From Orbilia blumenaviensis (lineage: Eukaryota > Ascomycota > Orbiliomycetes > Orbiliales > Orbiliaceae), in the NCBI GenBank assembly GCA_036872755.1, contig JAVHNS010000009.1, positions 1,612,001-1,676,000 of the forward strand: a DNA stretch of 64,000 nucleotides. Direction: 5' to 3'. The notes under the pieces are model-generated. The model was not told where the DNA came from. It saw nothing but the letters and a program-made list of their open reading frames with translations, and searched no databases. Positions 61,455 through 64,000 of the stretch are shown piece by piece. The translations under genes and the position numbers were made by a program. Position 1 is the first letter of the stretch. Each line of letters opens with the position of its first letter.

Positions 61455-64000
61455 CACTTCCCGCCTCCAGCGCCATTAGCCAAGCCCTGGGGTTTATTTT
61501 GGTCCTTACGCCTTGACACGCCAATTTCAACGGGACTGGATCATTAAAAGTTATTGCTTTCTCCACGTTTGTTCAGTTTTTTTTCGCATTGCTTTTTTTT
61601 TTACCGTCCCTCTCTTTTCTTTGTCATTTTCGTTGCAGCACACATACCACCTTCATTAGACTGTCTTTTACATTTGGAAAGCACAACTTTTTTGATTGTA
61701 GTATCTCTGTACCCGTTGTTCGAACACTTTTTTGAGATACCTGTGTTTATTTTTTAGCAGGTTCAAATTTTGGTGTCAGTTGATTCATGTCTTTGGTGTA
61801 GCACTGCTACCACTTTGTCTGCAATTCTGTTTAGATTACGATATTTTTTCATTGGGTACATCTGAAGCGTCTTCCCCTTTCTTCTAGAATACAAGATCTT
61901 CTACGTTTTTTCTTTTCTCCTCGCGGGGAATCAAACGTTCGAGAACCTCACCCCTTCCGCACATTTTCATTGCTTCCACATTCCCAGACATCTTCAGCTG
62001 GGGAAAGGAAGGCAAATCTTTAACCGAAGCAGGCACCGGGTCAGAGATCATGTTTTTATGGGATTGGGCCAACGGCGAAAATACTCACAGGCAGGGCGGA
62101 AAACAGTTCTTTTTTTTTTTTTTTTTTTTTTTTCCTTGGTGATATTCGGTCTTAGCTGTCTCTTCACATGGGAGGATTGAGTGTACCTTCTCATAGGGGT
62201 TTGATAGTAGAGCTTACACGATGCCATCCGTCATTGCCACAGCTTTGTGTGTGTTCATTCCCGCGCCTGCGTGGTTGTGTCCTCATCGTGTGTGCCTATG
62301 ATTTGAATTATCCTTAGGGGTTTAACCGTCCTTGTCTGGAACCACGATATCAGGTAAAAGAAATTGAATCCCATCGAGAAAAATTCGCCCCCGCTAGCCG
62401 TTTCGGCAACCACCATGGCCATGTCAGCTTTGCCCAGTGCCCGTTCCGATGCACCACCCACCACCGAAAATGTCTTGCGCAGTCCGATTTTATTTCCACC
62501 GATGTACACATACCTCCTCCCAGCTTTTTGTTTTTAAGTGAGGCCTTCTGCTTTCTGCTTTTTTTTTTTTTTTTTTTTTTGGTGCACTCCGGCGGCCTTT
62601 CTCATAGATTTCCCCATTGCGAAATTTCCCAGCTTTGATAGAATGGCGCCCCGGAGTTATTTTTTCCTTTCTAGCCGACTCTTGGACGCTCACGCACTTC
62701 AAGATTAGTCCTGATACCAAAAACAGCATTTTATTTCTTTTCCTTTTCCTTGCATATACTCCCTGTACAATTACTGCAATTATTCCGAACGTTTCTTTCT
62801 TTAGCAAAAAAAGAAGCATAGACTACGCGGTTGTGGGAACGAAAACAAGGCCTGACCCGACATATACCGATACGAGAACCATTCTGGAGCACTCCTCCGT
62901 TCAGGCGAGATCGACACACTCTGCGATCCTTCCATCCGCATGATATTTTAATATAAACAAATGTACTCCAGACAGGGTGGAAACATCGTGACATGAGCCC
63001 GCCATTCGAATCGTAGTGTCCCCATTCCTGATGAACTAATCAGAAGCCGAGGTCCCACATGACGCCTCCATAATTTATAGTTCCACACTTAATGCTTCAA
63101 ATGGCGGTGAGATTGTCTGTGGAAAACCACTAACAATCGTAATCTAAAAAAGACCCTTTTTCGCTTGCATTTCACAAATAGTAGCGTAGAACATCGTTAA
63201 TCTAATTCCAGGTCACGATGATATCCACGAGTCACGCAAGGTCTGCTGTCTCTGGTGTTGACACTAATGCAGCTTTCATGTCGCAACGTGCACCTTATCG
63301 AATCGCGGAAGCTGCCGACTGCAGAAGCTTCCAGCCAGGCATGTCAGCTCCTCTCAGCTCCTGACAGTTACCCGACCGGTTGGAAAAACCGAAGAGGGGA
63401 GTTCGCTGCATGTTCTGCATTTTTGAATCCTAGCGAGCTGGTATTAAGCTGAATGGGAAGGGGGGAATTCTGGTTGATGGTGAATGAATCGATGCTATCT
63501 CTAGCTCTTCGTATTATTTTTTCCACCCCGCTAGTTTATCTGACCCCGCCTCGATTGAACTTTACTACCAGCAGTTGAAAACCTGATATCAAAAAGAGAC
63601 ACGTCTAGACATTTCATTCGCAATGAACTATCTCGATCGGATGATGCGGGAACTCCTTAGTCAACAAGCATTTGCATTACATATACAGATGAGAGCGCCC
63701 GAGTTTTCTCCCAAACCAACAGGAATAAAGGTCCGCCAGGGAGGGAGCGGGTCCGGCTTGCCTGGAGCCTGGAGCCTGTCTGTAATGGTTAGTCGTATAC
63801 TAACCTGTGAAGGCCATTCCGGGCTAAAGATCCAGCTAATTACTCGGTCGGGCTCGGGCTAAACACGGCATTACGCATCAGTTAAATAACATCTTCAGGT
63901 CGTACAAGGCTTTATTTTTTTAGGAATAAATTTTGGTAATTAGTTTCGCAGATCGAGGCTGTTTGTGCAGGTTGAAATGCCTTAAAGGTCATCGCAGTTG
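61455..64000. other. intergenic region to the window edge, no gene seen
   Basis: Pyrimidine-rich 3' flank of the copper-fist gene, then T runs at 62110-62133 and 62559-62580. The open frames are short and do not resemble known families. A gene further right may begin outside the window. Confidence 0.5.
62110..62133. repeat. T24 homopolymer
   Basis: An unbroken run of 24 T downstream of the copper-fist gene; a second run of 22 T lies at 62559-62580. Confidence 0.85.

Overview
This window is nuclear DNA from a filamentous ascomycete (Pezizomycotina). The evidence is the gene content (an HBS1/SUP35 pair, a vigilin-type SCP160, a Zds1 protein, a GEM1/Miro GTPase, an Rgt1-type Zn2Cys6 factor and a copper-fist factor), short GT-AG introns with CTAAC-like branch points, long intergenic gaps and many A/T homopolymer runs. 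I cannot name the genus. There are no bacterial-style operons, no rRNA or tRNA that I could recognise, no CRISPR array, and no clear transposon.

Layout. 0.5-2.1 kb (-): secreted zinc carboxypeptidase of the M14A family, 4 exons. 3.3-6.3 kb (-): HBS1, the ribosome-rescue GTPase, at least 9 exons. 7.6-8.9 kb (+): ECM4/GTO-type glutathione transferase (glutathionyl-hydroquinone reductase), 5 exons. 9.4-13.5 kb (-): an intronless 1,368-residue predicted secreted protein that I do not recognise; its internal PE[IV] motifs recur about every 330 residues. 14.9-17.7 kb (+): GEM1/Miro mitochondrial GTPase, 9 exons. 18.2-20.8 kb (-): SUP35/eRF3 with a Q/G/Y-rich prion-like N domain. 23.8-28.3 kb (-): SCP160/vigilin multi-KH RNA-binding protein. 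29.9-33.3 kb (-): Zds1-family PP2A-Cdc55 regulator. 33.3-41.8 kb: gene-poor. 41.8-45.0 kb (-): RGT1-like glucose-sensing Zn2Cys6 repressor. 45.0-59.8 kb: a 14.7-kb divergent gap without a supportable gene. 59.8-61.5 kb (+): copper-fist transcription factor. 61.5-64.0 kb: no gene seen.

Three of the nine genes (HBS1, SUP35, SCP160) act on translating ribosomes: eRF3 with eRF1 at stop codons, Hbs1 with Dom34 on stalled ribosomes, and Scp160 on polysomes. SUP35 and HBS1 are paralogous translational GTPases. The two transcription factors flanking the large gap are divergently transcribed, so the gap is their shared upstream region. The most unusual observations are the giant secreted orphan, an intron in GEM1 whose frame-required acceptor lacks AG, two competing splice structures in the middle of HBS1 (where a Ski7-like isoform is expected in many fungi), and the prion-like tracts in SUP35 and ZDS1. 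All exon boundaries were read by eye from GT/AG sites and frame continuity; no transcript data were available.
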